Shown: positions 28,105 through 36,026 of the stretch, piece after piece | Position numbering within the stretch: the first letter of the stretch is position 1 | Layout: each line of letters opens with the position of its first letter | Assembly (NCBI RefSeq): GCF_004514475.2 | Contig: NZ_MYFO02000007.1 | Span: 1 to 64,000 of the forward strand | From: Paenibacillus athensensis | GTDB lineage: Bacteria > Bacillota > Bacilli > Paenibacillales > NBRC-103111 | Direction of reading: 5' to 3' | Length of the DNA: 64,000 bases | Position numbers and translations under genes: made by a program | The notes under the pieces: model-generated | Seen by the model: only the letters and a program-made list of their open reading frames with translations | What the model was told of the DNA's origin: nothing | Database searches by the model: none

Positions 28105-28578
28105 TTGAGAAAGGTTGTCGTTCTTGTTTTAGGCTTGGCCTTGTTTCTGAGCTTGAGCGTCGGAAGCGCTTTCGCGTCGGAAAACAAACTGGAAGCTACG
28201 GTAAACGCATTGCTCGGAACTCCTTACAAATGGGCGGGTACAACCAGCGAGGGCTTTGATTGCTCCGGCTTTACCTCCTATGTGTTCGACAAGTTCGGCA
28301 TCGACCTGCCGCACAGCTCCAAATCCCAAAGTCAGGAAGGCAACTATGTTGCCAAAGCAGATCTGCAGCCTGGCGATCTTGTCTTTTTCAACACTGATGG
28401 TAGAGGCGTTTCCCATGTTGGGATCTATCTCGGAGATGGCGAATTCATCCACTCCGCTACCGATAAAGGCGTTGTGAAAAACAAGCTGAGCGAGTCCTAT
28501 TATGCCAAGCGTTACGTAACGGCTCGCCGCGTTCTGTGGGAAGACCTGTACAACCAATTGACTGCTGAATCCAAGTAA
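28105..28578 (+). CDS. Secreted NlpC/P60 peptidoglycan hydrolase
   Basis: A 157-residue cell-wall hydrolase that would cut gamma-D-glutamyl-diamino acid bonds in muropeptides. Signal peptide at residues 1-24 (VVVLVLGLALFLSLSVGSAFA), then a single NlpC/P60 domain. The catalytic Cys is in DCSGFTSYVF, the first His in SHVGIYLGDG and the third residue in EFIHSATDKG. No SH3 or LysM wall-binding domain is present. The start is TTG with GAAGGAG upstream. It lies directly under a c-di-AMP riboswitch, so wall hydrolysis is probably tuned to c-di-AMP level. Confidence 0.93.
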   Translation: MRKVVVLVLGLALFLSLSVGSAFASENKLEATVNALLGTPYKWAGTTSEGFDCSGFTSYVFDKFGIDLPHSSKSQSQEGNYVAKADLQPGDLVFFNTDGRGVSHVGIYLGDGEFIHSATDKGVVKNKLSESYYAKRYVTARRVLWEDLYNQLTAESK

Positions 28579-28592
28579 GCGTAAGACGTTTG

Positions 28593-28641
28593 GAATAAAG
28601 CCTGCGCCCCCTCCTCACCGAGCGGCGGCCGGGCTTTATTC
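28593..28641 (+). terminator. Terminator after the NlpC/P60 gene
   Basis: GAATAAAGCC pairs with GGCTTTATTC across a GC-rich loop. The tract after it is TTCATTTAT, so only moderately T-rich. Confidence 0.6.
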
Positions 28642-28664
28642 ATTTATCCGGAGGCGACTATCCT

Positions 28665-30014
28665 ATGAAGCTGTTTGTCCACCGCAAGGATTTGCGCATC
28701 GGCGATTTGGCCGGGTTCGATTATTTGCACGCTGCCGGCGAGCCGAGCCTGCATCTGCTAATTCTCGACCCGTTCCTGCTGAAGCGGGACCGCCATCTCG
28801 CCCACAGCGGCGTCAACTTTCTGCGGCATGCCGTGCGGCTGCAAGCGCAATACGCCGAGCTGGGGCGGACGCTCGACATCGTCTACGGCGATCCGGCCGA
28901 GGTGATCGACGACATCTTGGCCGGCGTGTCGCCGGCCTGCAGCGAAATCGTGCTGCACGCGGACTTCACGCCGTATGCGCTCGTGCGCGACCGCCGCATC
29001 CGCGACGCCGCCGAGCGGCGCGGAGTGCGGGTCACCGCGCTCGTCGACCACACCTTGGCCGATCTGCCGGCGCTGCAGCATTATGCCGGGCGGGCGGAGC
29101 CGTACAAGGTGTATACGCCCTTTTACCGCAAGTGGAGCGAGTTCCTCGGCCTGTACCACCGGCCGGCTTCGCCTCTCACGCTGCGCGATCTGTCGACCGT
29201 CAGCCTTGCGACGGTCGAGGGCGGGCCGGCGCTGCTGGCGCGCTGGCCGTTGCCCTGGGCGCTGGCGGCACCGGCCTATCCGGCCGCCGAAGCGCCCGAG
29301 GATCGGCTGCGCGAGTTCGTCGCGCAGCATGTGCCGTCATACGCGGAGCGGCGCGACCACTACGCGTATGACGGCACCAGCTCGCTCAGCCCCGCCATCA
29401 ACACCGGCGCGATTTCGATTCGCGCGGTGTATGAGGCGGTGCAGGGCTGCGAGCTGGCGGGCGCCTGGCTGCGACAGCTGGCCTGGCGGGATTTTTACAT
29501 CTACCAGTCGCTGTACGATGCGGATTTCTTCAGCTACGAGAAGCGCTACGACCTGTCGGCGCTAAGCGACCGCCACTTCGACAGCTGGCGGCAGGCCCGC
29601 ACCGGCATTCCGGTCGTGGACGCGGCGATGACGGAGCTGAACGAAACAGGGCGGATGCCGAACCGGCTGCGCATGATCACGGCGATGTTCCTGACCAAGA
29701 ACCTCCAGTGCCCGTTCACGCTAGGTGAGCAGTATTTCCGCTACAAGCTGAGCGATTACGACAACACGCTCAACCGGGGCGGCTGGCTCTGGTGCGCTTC
29801 GCTTGGCTTCGACGCCGCGCCGTATTTCCGCATCATGAACCCGGTCACGCAATCGCAGACGCACGACCCGGCCGGGCTGTACATCCGCCGCTGGCTGCCC
29901 GCACTTGCCGGGCTGAGCGACAAAGCGATCCATCTTCCGCTGCCGCAGGCGATTGTCGACCTCAAGGCGTCGCGGGCGGCAGCCATCGACTGCTATCGCA
30001 CGATTTTGCAGTGA
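28665..30014 (+). CDS. phr: Deoxyribodipyrimidine photolyase
   Basis: A 449-residue cryptochrome/photolyase family protein that uses light and FADH to split cyclobutane pyrimidine dimers. The N-terminal alpha/beta domain begins MKLFVHRKDLRIGD. The FAD-binding C-terminal region shows TSSLSPAINTGAISIR, QLAWRDFYIYQ, GIPVVDAAMTELNETG, MPNRLRMITAMFL, GGWLWCASLGFDAAPYFRI and NPVTQSQTHDPAGLYIRRW. All positions expected of a class I CPD photolyase are present. GGAGGC lies 14 nt upstream of the ATG. Confidence 0.93.
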   Translation: MKLFVHRKDLRIGDLAGFDYLHAAGEPSLHLLILDPFLLKRDRHLAHSGVNFLRHAVRLQAQYAELGRTLDIVYGDPAEVIDDILAGVSPACSEIVLHADFTPYALVRDRRIRDAAERRGVRVTALVDHTLADLPALQHYAGRAEPYKVYTPFYRKWSEFLGLYHRPASPLTLRDLSTVSLATVEGGPALLARWPLPWALAAPAYPAAEAPEDRLREFVAQHVPSYAERRDHYAYDGTSSLSPAINTGAISIRAVYEAVQGCELAGAWLRQLAWRDFYIYQSLYDADFFSYEKRYDLSALSDRHFDSWRQARTGIPVVDAAMTELNETGRMPNRLRMITAMFLTKNLQCPFTLGEQYFRYKLSDYDNTLNRGGWLWCASLGFDAAPYFRIMNPVTQSQTHDPAGLYIRRWLPALAGLSDKAIHLPLPQAIVDLKASRAAAIDCYRTILQ

Positions 30015-30038
30015 AGCGGCTCATCGCGTCAGGTTGAC

Positions 30039-30101
30039 ATGTTCTCGCCCGATCGGCCATATCCTGATGAAGAGGAGCTTGCCGCTCTCAACCGTCTGTG
30101 A
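30039..30101 (+). CDS. Possible 20-residue acidic peptide
   Basis: ATG at 30039 opens MFSPDRPYPDEEELAALNRL and stops at 30101. The upstream ribosome-binding site is weak (AGGTTGAC). Its TGA overlaps the AAGGAGG site of the next small ORF (30116), so translation of the first could affect the second. It has no known relatives that I can name and may be chance, but the spacing is suggestive. Confidence 0.3.
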   Translation: MFSPDRPYPDEEELAALNRL

Positions 30102-30115
30102 AGGAGGTTGACCGC

Positions 30116-30274
30116 ATGGTGCCGCAGCTGGTTGTGCAAATCGGGTTGATCGTCATTGTCGGGCACAGCGTCTATCGCGCAGCGAAGCTGATCGCCCCGC
30201 GCCGCATCGATTGGCTGGAGCTGGTCTTTCAACTGTCCGTTGGCGTAGTCGCATTAGCCTTTTTGTTACCTTAA
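30116..30274 (+). CDS. Small 52-residue membrane protein
   Basis: MVPQLVVQIGLIVIVGHSVY, a basic loop (RAAKLIAPRRIDW) and a second hydrophobic segment ending VALAFLLP. Two membrane helices with a basic middle. A perfect AAGGAGG lies 8 nt before the ATG, and a terminator hairpin follows, so this looks like a real gene. Family unknown. Confidence 0.65.
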   Translation: MVPQLVVQIGLIVIVGHSVYRAAKLIAPRRIDWLELVFQLSVGVVALAFLLP

Positions 30275-30326
30275 TACCCGTTAATACCAGTTAATACCCG
30301 TTTCTCTGCAAGCTTAAACAGCCAAA

Positions 30327-30365
30327 AAAGCCAAATGCTCCGGTCAAGCCGGAATATTTGGCTTT
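30327..30365. terminator. Terminator after the small membrane protein gene
   Basis: AAAGCCAAAT...ATTTGGCTTT with an inner CTCCGG/CCGGAA stem. A-run and T-rich sequence on the two sides make it potentially bidirectional. Confidence 0.75.
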
Positions 30366-30462
30366 GGTTGTTATTGCCCCTGAATGCTAAGGCTGCACAG
30401 GAATGAAGGTGCCTGCCGGAGATGTCCCTCTGCCCTACTGCTACGCAGGAGGTGCCGGGCTA

Positions 30463-31389
30463 CTACAGCTCGCCTAACGTTTGCGCCCGCGCCTCCAGCT
30501 GTTGAGCGGCTCCGTCAATGGTGGCGAATTCATCGACCGCCTGTATGATGCGCTGTTGGCTTTCGACAATCGACGTTCTCGCGCGCAGCGTGCCACCGCC
30601 CATCTTCGCCACTTGACCGGCCATCCCCTCGACAGCCCGGCTGATTTCCAACGTGGCCTGCTGAACCTGCTGGGCCAGCTTGCGGACCTCGCCAGCGACC
30701 ACGTTGAAGCCAAGTCCGTGCTCTCCGGCATGCGCCGCTTCGATAGCGGCATTCAAGGCCAGCAAATTCGTCTGGTCGGCGATTTCGCGAATTTTGCCCG
30801 CCGCTCCGCGAATGGAACGGGCCTCCGCCTCCAGCGAGGACAGCACCTCCATGTTTTCTTCGGAATCGGCGACCATTTTCCCAAAAGCTCCGGAAATCGC
30901 CCGCGCACAGCTCGCGCCCGTCCCGGCATGCTCCCTGAGGGTTTCCGCCATATCGAGCAAATCCCGGGTCGCCTGCTGGGCAGCCCGCTCGCGCTCCGTA
31001 ATGTCGGTAGCTACCTTTAATACCGCCACGGCCCTGCCGTTGTCATCGCGGATGGGAATGTAGCTCGCTTCCAGGGAAAGCAGCCGGCCGTCCTGGGCAA
31101 CACGTTGTATTTTATCCTGAAAATCAAGTCCGTTTCGCAAATCGCTCCACAGCTTGACGTAATCCGGGCTGGCCGCGAATTCCGGCAAACAAAACGTCCG
31201 ATGATGCAAACCCGGCATCTCTGCCGCCCGATAACCCATCCCTTGCGCAAAAAGCTCATTCGCCCAAATAACCGTACCGTCCAGATCGAACTCGATCATC
31301 GCCAAAGAGCCCTCCAGAGCGGCCAATACTGCCCGGACATCCAACATCTGTGTACTGCGCACCGGCAGGATTTTCTCTTCCGTCTGCAT
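30463..31389 (-). CDS. Short soluble PAS-MCP-like chemoreceptor protein
   Basis: A 308-residue cytoplasmic protein. An N-terminal PAS domain (about 20-130; [20 protein letters not shown] through [14 protein letters not shown]) is joined to a shortened chemoreceptor signalling hairpin with the tip [20 protein letters not shown], which would bind CheA/CheW. There are no transmembrane segments and little room for methylation helices, so it differs from standard MCPs. A conserved PGLHHRTFC motif follows the PAS core. ATG at 31389 has GAGAGGG 7 nt upstream; the TTG two codons earlier is too close. A paralogue lies at 43.4 kb. Confidence 0.85.
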   Translation of the reverse strand: MQTEEKILPVRSTQMLDVRAVLAALEGSLAMIEFDLDGTVIWANELFAQGMGYRAAEMPGLHHRTFCLPEFAASPDYVKLWSDLRNGLDFQDKIQRVAQDGRLLSLEASYIPIRDDNGRAVAVLKVATDITERERAAQQATRDLLDMAETLREHAGTGASCARAISGAFGKMVADSEENMEVLSSLEAEARSIRGAAGKIREIADQTNLLALNAAIEAAHAGEHGLGFNVVAGEVRKLAQQVQQATLEISRAVEGMAGQVAKMGGGTLRARTSIVESQQRIIQAVDEFATIDGAAQQLEARAQTLGEL

Positions 31390-31600
31390 CTTCAATCCCT
31401 CTCTTAAAAAACTAAATAAATGATCTTTTTATACTACCACGCTCTTTATTTCAGCAAAAGTAAACAGGTTCCAAGCGAACCGTTAATTGCAATAAGAATG
31501 ACGAAATTTGTCGAAATAATTTCATTGATCCGAAGGCCGCTGTGCAGGCATCCGACCTGCCAACAGTCGGCCCCGTGCCAATTCCCCCCGCAAACGCGCA

Positions 31601-31633
31601 AAAAAGGACTCCAGGGGGAGCGGAGTCCTCTTT
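31601..31633 (-). terminator. Terminator after the secreted 157-residue protein
   Basis: AGGACTCC...GGAGTCCT hairpin; on the minus strand it is followed by TTTTT. It lies about 15 bp past the stop at 31644. Confidence 0.8.
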
Positions 31634-31643
31634 CTTCTAGCTT

Positions 31644-32117
31644 CTAGTAGTCCAGACGACTCGTAATGTAACCGGATACATGCCAAGTCGACGTGCTATT
31701 GTAGAATTTGAAATAGTTGCCGACCGGCTGGCTCAAGCCATACACCGTGCCTGGAATCGCTGCAGCTACTTTCACATAGTTTTTGTAAATGTCGTATTTG
31801 CCGTTAATTTGGTCAACTGTCGTGGAAGTCAGGTTCACCAAACGGAACTCGTAACGGTCAGTGCCTACATTCACGATCGCGTTAAAAAATCCTTGGTTGC
31901 CGGAGGCCAATGGCACTTCGGTCCAGCTTGCGATTGCGTCGCCGCTTGTCGCCGTCAGCCAGCTGCCGGTCGTGCCGTCCAGTACGTACAGCGGACTCGT
32001 CGAGAATACACCGTGGACATACTGCGACGGAGCGGCCGAGCTGCTCAGTCCGACGCTCATCATCATCACGATAGCCGCGAGAATGAATGCGGTTACAATT
32101 TTCTTAGCCTTAAACAT
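31644..32117 (-). CDS. Small secreted protein, unknown
   Basis: A 157-residue exported protein. Signal peptide FKAKKIVTAFILAAIVMMMS ends near SSSAAPS (cleavage about residue 29). The mature part of about 125 residues is rich in Ser, Thr, Tyr, Gly and Val with predicted beta strands. There are no cysteines and no anchor. Start at 32117 has AAAAGGTGGG upstream; the upstream ATG lacks one. I do not recognise the family. Confidence 0.7.
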   Translation of the reverse strand: MFKAKKIVTAFILAAIVMMMSVGLSSSAAPSQYVHGVFSTSPLYVLDGTTGSWLTATSGDAIASWTEVPLASGNQGFFNAIVNVGTDRYEFRLVNLTSTTVDQINGKYDIYKNYVKVAAAIPGTVYGLSQPVGNYFKFYNSTSTWHVSGYITSRLDY

Positions 32118-32314
32118 GAAATCCCACCTTTTACTGGTAATTTCCCCCTGCAATTACTATAACACAAGGTAGAAATAAATGACATATATGTATACAAATA
32201 TTTTATTCTCCTGCCGGATTCTGAAAATTTTGCCGATTCGGCAGGAAAAGTCCGGTAGGTACGACGAATACTTATGAACAAGCCCAATGTTCTCAGAAAA
32301 GGTGTGAGACGAAT

Positions 32315-32872
32315 ATGACATCCGAGAGCGTAATCCTGATCAACCAGCGCCATGAAGTGGCCGGCACTCTCATCGAATTCAAGGACGAATTGATGCGCAT
32401 TCAAGTAACGGAAGAGCACGAAGTCGAGCTGACCGAGTTCATCCTGGCTCTTTACAAAGGCAAACAGATCGAAGCCAAGGTCATCATCGTCAAGCCGGGG
32501 GAAATCGGATTGTTTATCCCTCTGCTGCCTGAAGACTATTTCAACGACCGCCGGAACTTTCCGCGCATTCGCGTTGACTTGCCCGCCGTTCTGATCCAGC
32601 AGTCCAGATACGAGGAGCGCATCGTGCGGATTCGCCTGCACGACGTCAGCCATCGCGGCTTCAGCTTTGTCACCGAGAACGATGAGGACGTCGAGCCAGG
32701 CATGCTCAGCCGCATGGTGATTCAGTCCGAGCAGTTGCCCGTGATTTGCGATATTGTCGTTACCAATCAAGTCGAGCAAGCCGGCCGGCTGCGCTACGGC
32801 TCGCGCATTCAATTCATGGACAATGCCAACATACGTATTCTGTACGGATACATGCTTGCCAAGCAGGTGTAA
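32315..32872 (+). CDS. PilZ domain protein, probable c-di-GMP receptor
   Basis: A 185-residue protein with an N-terminal YcgR-like/flagellar-brake strand region and a C-terminal PilZ domain from about residue 85. The c-di-GMP-binding signatures RRNFPRI (RxxxR) and DVSHRG (DxSxxG) are intact. This suggests it responds to c-di-GMP in motility or exopolysaccharide control. Weak ribosome-binding site AAAGGTG. Monocistronic with its own terminator. Confidence 0.88.
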   Translation: MTSESVILINQRHEVAGTLIEFKDELMRIQVTEEHEVELTEFILALYKGKQIEAKVIIVKPGEIGLFIPLLPEDYFNDRRNFPRIRVDLPAVLIQQSRYEERIVRIRLHDVSHRGFSFVTENDEDVEPGMLSRMVIQSEQLPVICDIVVTNQVEQAGRLRYGSRIQFMDNANIRILYGYMLAKQV

Positions 32873-32878
32873 GCGTTT

Positions 32879-32914
32879 AAAAAACCGTTCCGGTGTCTGC
32901 CGGGACGGTTTTTT
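32879..32914 (+). terminator. Terminator after the PilZ gene
   Basis: AAAAAACCGTTCCGG / CCGGGACGGTTTTTT with one mismatch and a T-run. Confidence 0.85.
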
Positions 32915-33084
32915 CGGTTTGTACGCGCCTGTGCGCCCTAGCGCTTCGCCGCAAGCTGCCCCGAAGCCTTTAGTGACGACCGGCAAAAAAATTCAGCTTC
33001 CTAAATGGCCTGACACATTCCGAACACATACGCGTTTTATTCTAGGGATGTAGTCACCATCCACTTTCAAAGGAGCTGTTCCCC

Positions 33085-33924
33085 ATGATGAAAAAAACCT
33101 TACTCGCCACCTGCGGCCTGCTGATTGCCGCCTCCGCCTGCATCGTCGCTCAAGCCGCCTCTCCGTCCCCGTCTCCATCCGCCCCTCCGTCGGGCGCACC
33201 CGCTGCGACGGCAGCCCCTGCGGCCGGTCAAGCGAAGCCGCCGCAAGCTGCCCCGGGCCCGGACGGCGGCCGCCGTCCAGCCGGACAGCAAGGACAGGGC
33301 GGCTGCTCGAACCAGGACGGCGCGCAAAAGCCGGCTCCCGGGCAAGCCGGACAGCCCGGCCCGTCGGGACAGCCGCCGCAAGGCGGGCCGCAAAGCGGAG
33401 GCGGACAGCCGCCGGCGCAGGTCACGAACGACCCGTCCGGCTACACCATCACGATTACGGACGGCTATAACACCGATCCGATCGATCACGGACGGCCGGT
33501 CGTGCTGATCGCTTCGGCGCTCGGCGTACCGACAGAGGTGTTCCGCGAAGCGTTCAGCGGCGTGACGCCGGCCGGCGCCGGCAGCTCGCCGACCGACGAG
33601 CAGGCGCGCAGCAACAAAGCGGCGCTGCTGAAGGTGCTCGCCCCGTACGGCATTACCAATGATCGTTTGGACGAAGTGTCCAACTATTACCGCTACGCCG
33701 GCAGCAAAGGCGAGATGTGGAAGTATACAGCTGCTTCCGTCAAAGCGATTGTCAAGGACGGCGCGTTGACCGGCGTTGAAATTGTCAATGCGGGAGCCGG
33801 CTATTCCTCGACGCCAACCGTGACGATTACCGGACCGAACGGCACCGTGACGGCAACGGCGACGGTCAAATATACGCAGGATTTTGCCACCAACGGCAGC
33901 ATTTCCGCGATTACGTTGAAGTGA
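33085..33924 (+). CDS. Secreted Pro/Gly/Gln-rich protein
   Basis: A 279-residue exported protein. Signal peptide MKKTLLATCGLLIAASACIV through AQA is followed by SPSPSPSAPP and about 85 residues rich in Pro, Gly, Gln and Ala with no fold expected. After residue ~120 there is a folded region. The C-terminus (about 225-279) looks like a beta-rich unit: GVEIVNAGAGYSSTPTVTIT, then TATATVKY and GSISAITLK, a pattern also seen as repeats in other secreted proteins. AAAGGAGC precedes the ATG pair. Function unknown; an elastic spacer or wall-associated role is possible but unsupported. Confidence 0.7.
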   Translation: MMKKTLLATCGLLIAASACIVAQAASPSPSPSAPPSGAPAATAAPAAGQAKPPQAAPGPDGGRRPAGQQGQGGCSNQDGAQKPAPGQAGQPGPSGQPPQGGPQSGGGQPPAQVTNDPSGYTITITDGYNTDPIDHGRPVVLIASALGVPTEVFREAFSGVTPAGAGSSPTDEQARSNKAALLKVLAPYGITNDRLDEVSNYYRYAGSKGEMWKYTAASVKAIVKDGALTGVEIVNAGAGYSSTPTVTITGPNGTVTATATVKYTQDFATNGSISAITLK

Positions 33925-34027
33925 TCGTTACCGGCAGTCGTCCGCCTGGCCCCAGCAGTACGGGGCTGCCCAAAAAGTCATTTTGTGGCTTTTCATTCCC
34001 GCTGTAATCCGATTTTCAAGCAAAGTT

Positions 34028-34070
34028 AAAACCTCCAACCCCGCTTGTACAGTGGTTTTGGAGGTTTTTT
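34028..34070 (+). terminator. Terminator downstream of the secreted protein
   Basis: AAAACCTCCAA pairs perfectly with TTGGAGGTTTT across a 19-nt loop, followed by TTTTTT. Confidence 0.8.
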
Positions 34071-34210
34071 CGTTCTGATTGCGGGACTGGCTTATCCGTT
34101 ATCCGAATGTACCCTTCCTTTTCGGACAGCCTGTTGTCGGTTGGTCTGACAGCCGTCTTACGGCCGGCACCGCGCAACGGAAGTCGCCGGCCATGCGGAA
34201 AACTCGCCGG

Positions 34211-34306
34211 GAAGCCCGACCCTTGCCGCTTCATCCTGCTTTTGAGCCGACGATATGTACGGTTGCTCCCAACCTCGTCACGAAGCCCATCCCTTGCCGC
34301 TTCATC
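34211..34306. repeat. Pair of 25-bp direct repeats
   Basis: GAAGCCCGACCCTTGCCGCT followed by TCATC (34211-34235) recurs as GAAGCCCATCCCTTGCCGCT followed by TCATC (34282-34306). There are one or two differences in 25 bp, and the copies are offset by 71 bp. They are not inside a supportable gene. Confidence 0.7.
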
Positions 34307-34347
34307 GGCAGGGGCCTCGCGACCAAGCGCCGGCGGCAACGGCGGCT

Positions 34348-34764
34348 TTACGGCTGTGTTACAGCCCGACCGCTGAGCAGCGCCTGCTGCTTCTTCGAGG
34401 CGCGGGCCAAATAAGCGTCCCGCACGATGAACTCGATCTCTTCCCACGAAGCGCTGCGGTCCAGCCGCAAGCCGACCCAGCCAAGATGACCGACATAAGC
34501 CGGGACATAAAACAGCTCGGGGTTAGAATCCACCAGCAGCGACTGCAAGCCTTCAGGCGCAGCACACCAGAGTGCAAACCGCCCATCGCCGTGATGATTG
34601 TCACGAATTTGTACGAAGGACCGCTTGCCGTCGATGAAAAAGGACGGAGCGCCATGACTCGGCCGCTCGCTGACGGCCGGATAGCTCATGCAAAGCAGGC
34701 GGATGCGCTCGGAGAGCTCGTCCTTATAGGCGCTGTCACAGGAGCCGGCGTGATCTGTGTTCAT
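34348..34764 (-). CDS. MmcQ/YjbR family protein
   Basis: A 138-residue protein of the MmcQ/YjbR (CyaY-like fold) family. Typical features: the opening SERIRLLCMSYPAVSERPSHGAPSFFIDGK-type block with AVSERPSHG, the middle ALWCAAPEG, and LDRSASWEEIEFIVRDAYLA near the C-terminus. Members are often annotated as DNA-binding, but their role is poorly known. GGGGATAT precedes the start. Stands alone on the minus strand. Confidence 0.8.
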   Translation of the reverse strand: MNTDHAGSCDSAYKDELSERIRLLCMSYPAVSERPSHGAPSFFIDGKRSFVQIRDNHHGDGRFALWCAAPEGLQSLLVDSNPELFYVPAYVGHLGWVGLRLDRSASWEEIEFIVRDAYLARASKKQQALLSGRAVTQP

Positions 34765-35001
34765 GCGGATATCCCCTTTTTCCAGATATAGTGAATCTCA
34801 TTATAGCATGCGGCTGTCCTCCGCTCCACGGCCTTCCTTCCTATATCCTCCCGGTCCTTCGCGTCTCCCGCTCTCCCCGCTGCCTTCAGCTCCATTCCCA
34901 ATCTTGTACAAATCACCGGATATCCTGGAACATTTTTACATCGGACAAACTACAATAATATGATCCATCCGACAGAAAGGATGTTAAGGGAGGGACGCAC
35001 G

Positions 35002-35538
35002 ATGAATCTAAAACGTTACCGATTGCAGGCTTCCGTCTGGCTGGGCCTGCTGCTGCTGCTCGCAGCCCTGCAGATGGTCGGCAAGGTGACCGCGCTGTTC
35101 TCCGATTCCGATTCGCTGGCTACAGACGCGCTCGGCACAGCCACGCTCGATGTGCGCATCGACAGTCCGGCCAACCTGAATTTGACACTCACCGACCTTG
35201 TGCCCGGCGACTCGATTCAGAGAACGATTTCTCTGACGAATGCCGGCAATGTTGCTTTCACGCTTGCGCTGCAAACCGATTCCGTCGCACCGCAGACGCT
35301 GCTTTGGACCGATGCCGCCAACGGGCTGCAACTGAAAATCGACAGCGGCTCTGCTGTGCCGATCGCCACCTATACCGCGCTGAACAATCTGCCGCTCGGC
35401 ACGGTCGCTGCCGGGGGTACGCGCAGCGTCGATGTCACCATATTGTTCCCGTCATCGGCCGACAATACGTTTCAGCATCTTTCGCAGGCTGTGACGTTTA
35501 CCTTTCAAGCGCAGCAGCTGACAGGCGGTCCGCGATGA
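35002..35538 (+). CDS. TasA/camelysin-like fibre protein
   Basis: A 178-residue secreted protein of the TasA/CalY (camelysin) class. N-terminal signal segment SVWLGLLLLLAALQMVGKVT is followed at once by ALFSDSDSLATDALGTATLD, the typical start of mature camelysin-type proteins. It then has an immunoglobulin-like region with DLVPGDSIQRTISLTNAGN. In B. subtilis TasA forms the protein fibres of the biofilm matrix and is cleaved by SipW. Start ATG at 35002 has GGGAGGGA upstream; the earlier ATG at 34960 does not. The stop overlaps the sipW start (ATGA). Confidence 0.85.
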   Translation: MNLKRYRLQASVWLGLLLLLAALQMVGKVTALFSDSDSLATDALGTATLDVRIDSPANLNLTLTDLVPGDSIQRTISLTNAGNVAFTLALQTDSVAPQTLLWTDAANGLQLKIDSGSAVPIATYTALNNLPLGTVAAGGTRSVDVTILFPSSADNTFQHLSQAVTFTFQAQQLTGGPR

Positions 35539-36026
35539 ACGCGCGGGAGCGGACTGCCGCTTTTCTGCTTAGCGCGCTGCTGATTGCAGCTGCGGCGGCG
35601 CTGACGCTGCTGACGGCGCTACAAATATCCGGCATGAGCTTGTATATCGTGTTAAGCAAAAGCATGGAGCCGACCGTTCCGCACGGCTCGCTGGCGCTCG
35701 TGCGCAAGCCGGGGGCCGAGCTTCATAACGCCGACATTGTCGTCTATCGGATGGAGGGACACCCTTATCCGATCATGCACCGGATTGTCGGCATCGGCAG
35801 CGACGGTGCCTACACGGTTAAGGGCGACGCCAATTCGAAGCCCGATCCGCTGCCCGTCGTCGACGGGCAACTGGCCGGCGTCTATGTCGCGCACTTGCCG
35901 TTGGTTGGCATGCTGGTCTACTATGCGCAAATGTGGACGGTTCCGCTGGGCTTGCTGCTGGCCGGATTGCTCGTTTATACACTGATGCGCTTGCGCCAGC
36001 GGCGGCGTTCCGCCGACGAGCCGTGA
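35535..36026 (+). CDS. sipW: SipW-type signal peptidase I
   Basis: A 163-residue membrane-bound signal peptidase of the ER/archaeal type. The catalytic Ser is in VLSKSMEPTVPHGSLALV and the base is the His of IMHRIVGIG, in place of the Lys of ordinary bacterial enzymes. That Ser-His arrangement marks SipW. There are N- and C-terminal membrane helices. It starts within the stop of the fibre-protein gene (ATGA) and its own stop overlaps the GTG of the next gene (GTGA). It almost certainly processes the two flanking secreted proteins. Confidence 0.92.
   Translation: MNARERTAAFLLSALLIAAAAALTLLTALQISGMSLYIVLSKSMEPTVPHGSLALVRKPGAELHNADIVVYRMEGHPYPIMHRIVGIGSDGAYTVKGDANSKPDPLPVVDGQLAGVYVAHLPLVGMLVYYAQMWTVPLGLLLAGLLVYTLMRLRQRRRSADEP

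Larger units (their letters stand above)
33925..34347. other. Intergenic region, 33.9-34.3 kb
   Basis: About 420 bp with a terminator (34028-34070) and a pair of 25-bp direct repeats (34211 and 34282). ORFs across it are composition artefacts with no ribosome-binding site. Confidence 0.5.

Noticed and set aside
34016-34447. Overlapping ORFs in both directions
   Set aside because: They span a terminator hairpin and a direct repeat and overlap the MmcQ/YjbR gene; no coding signature.
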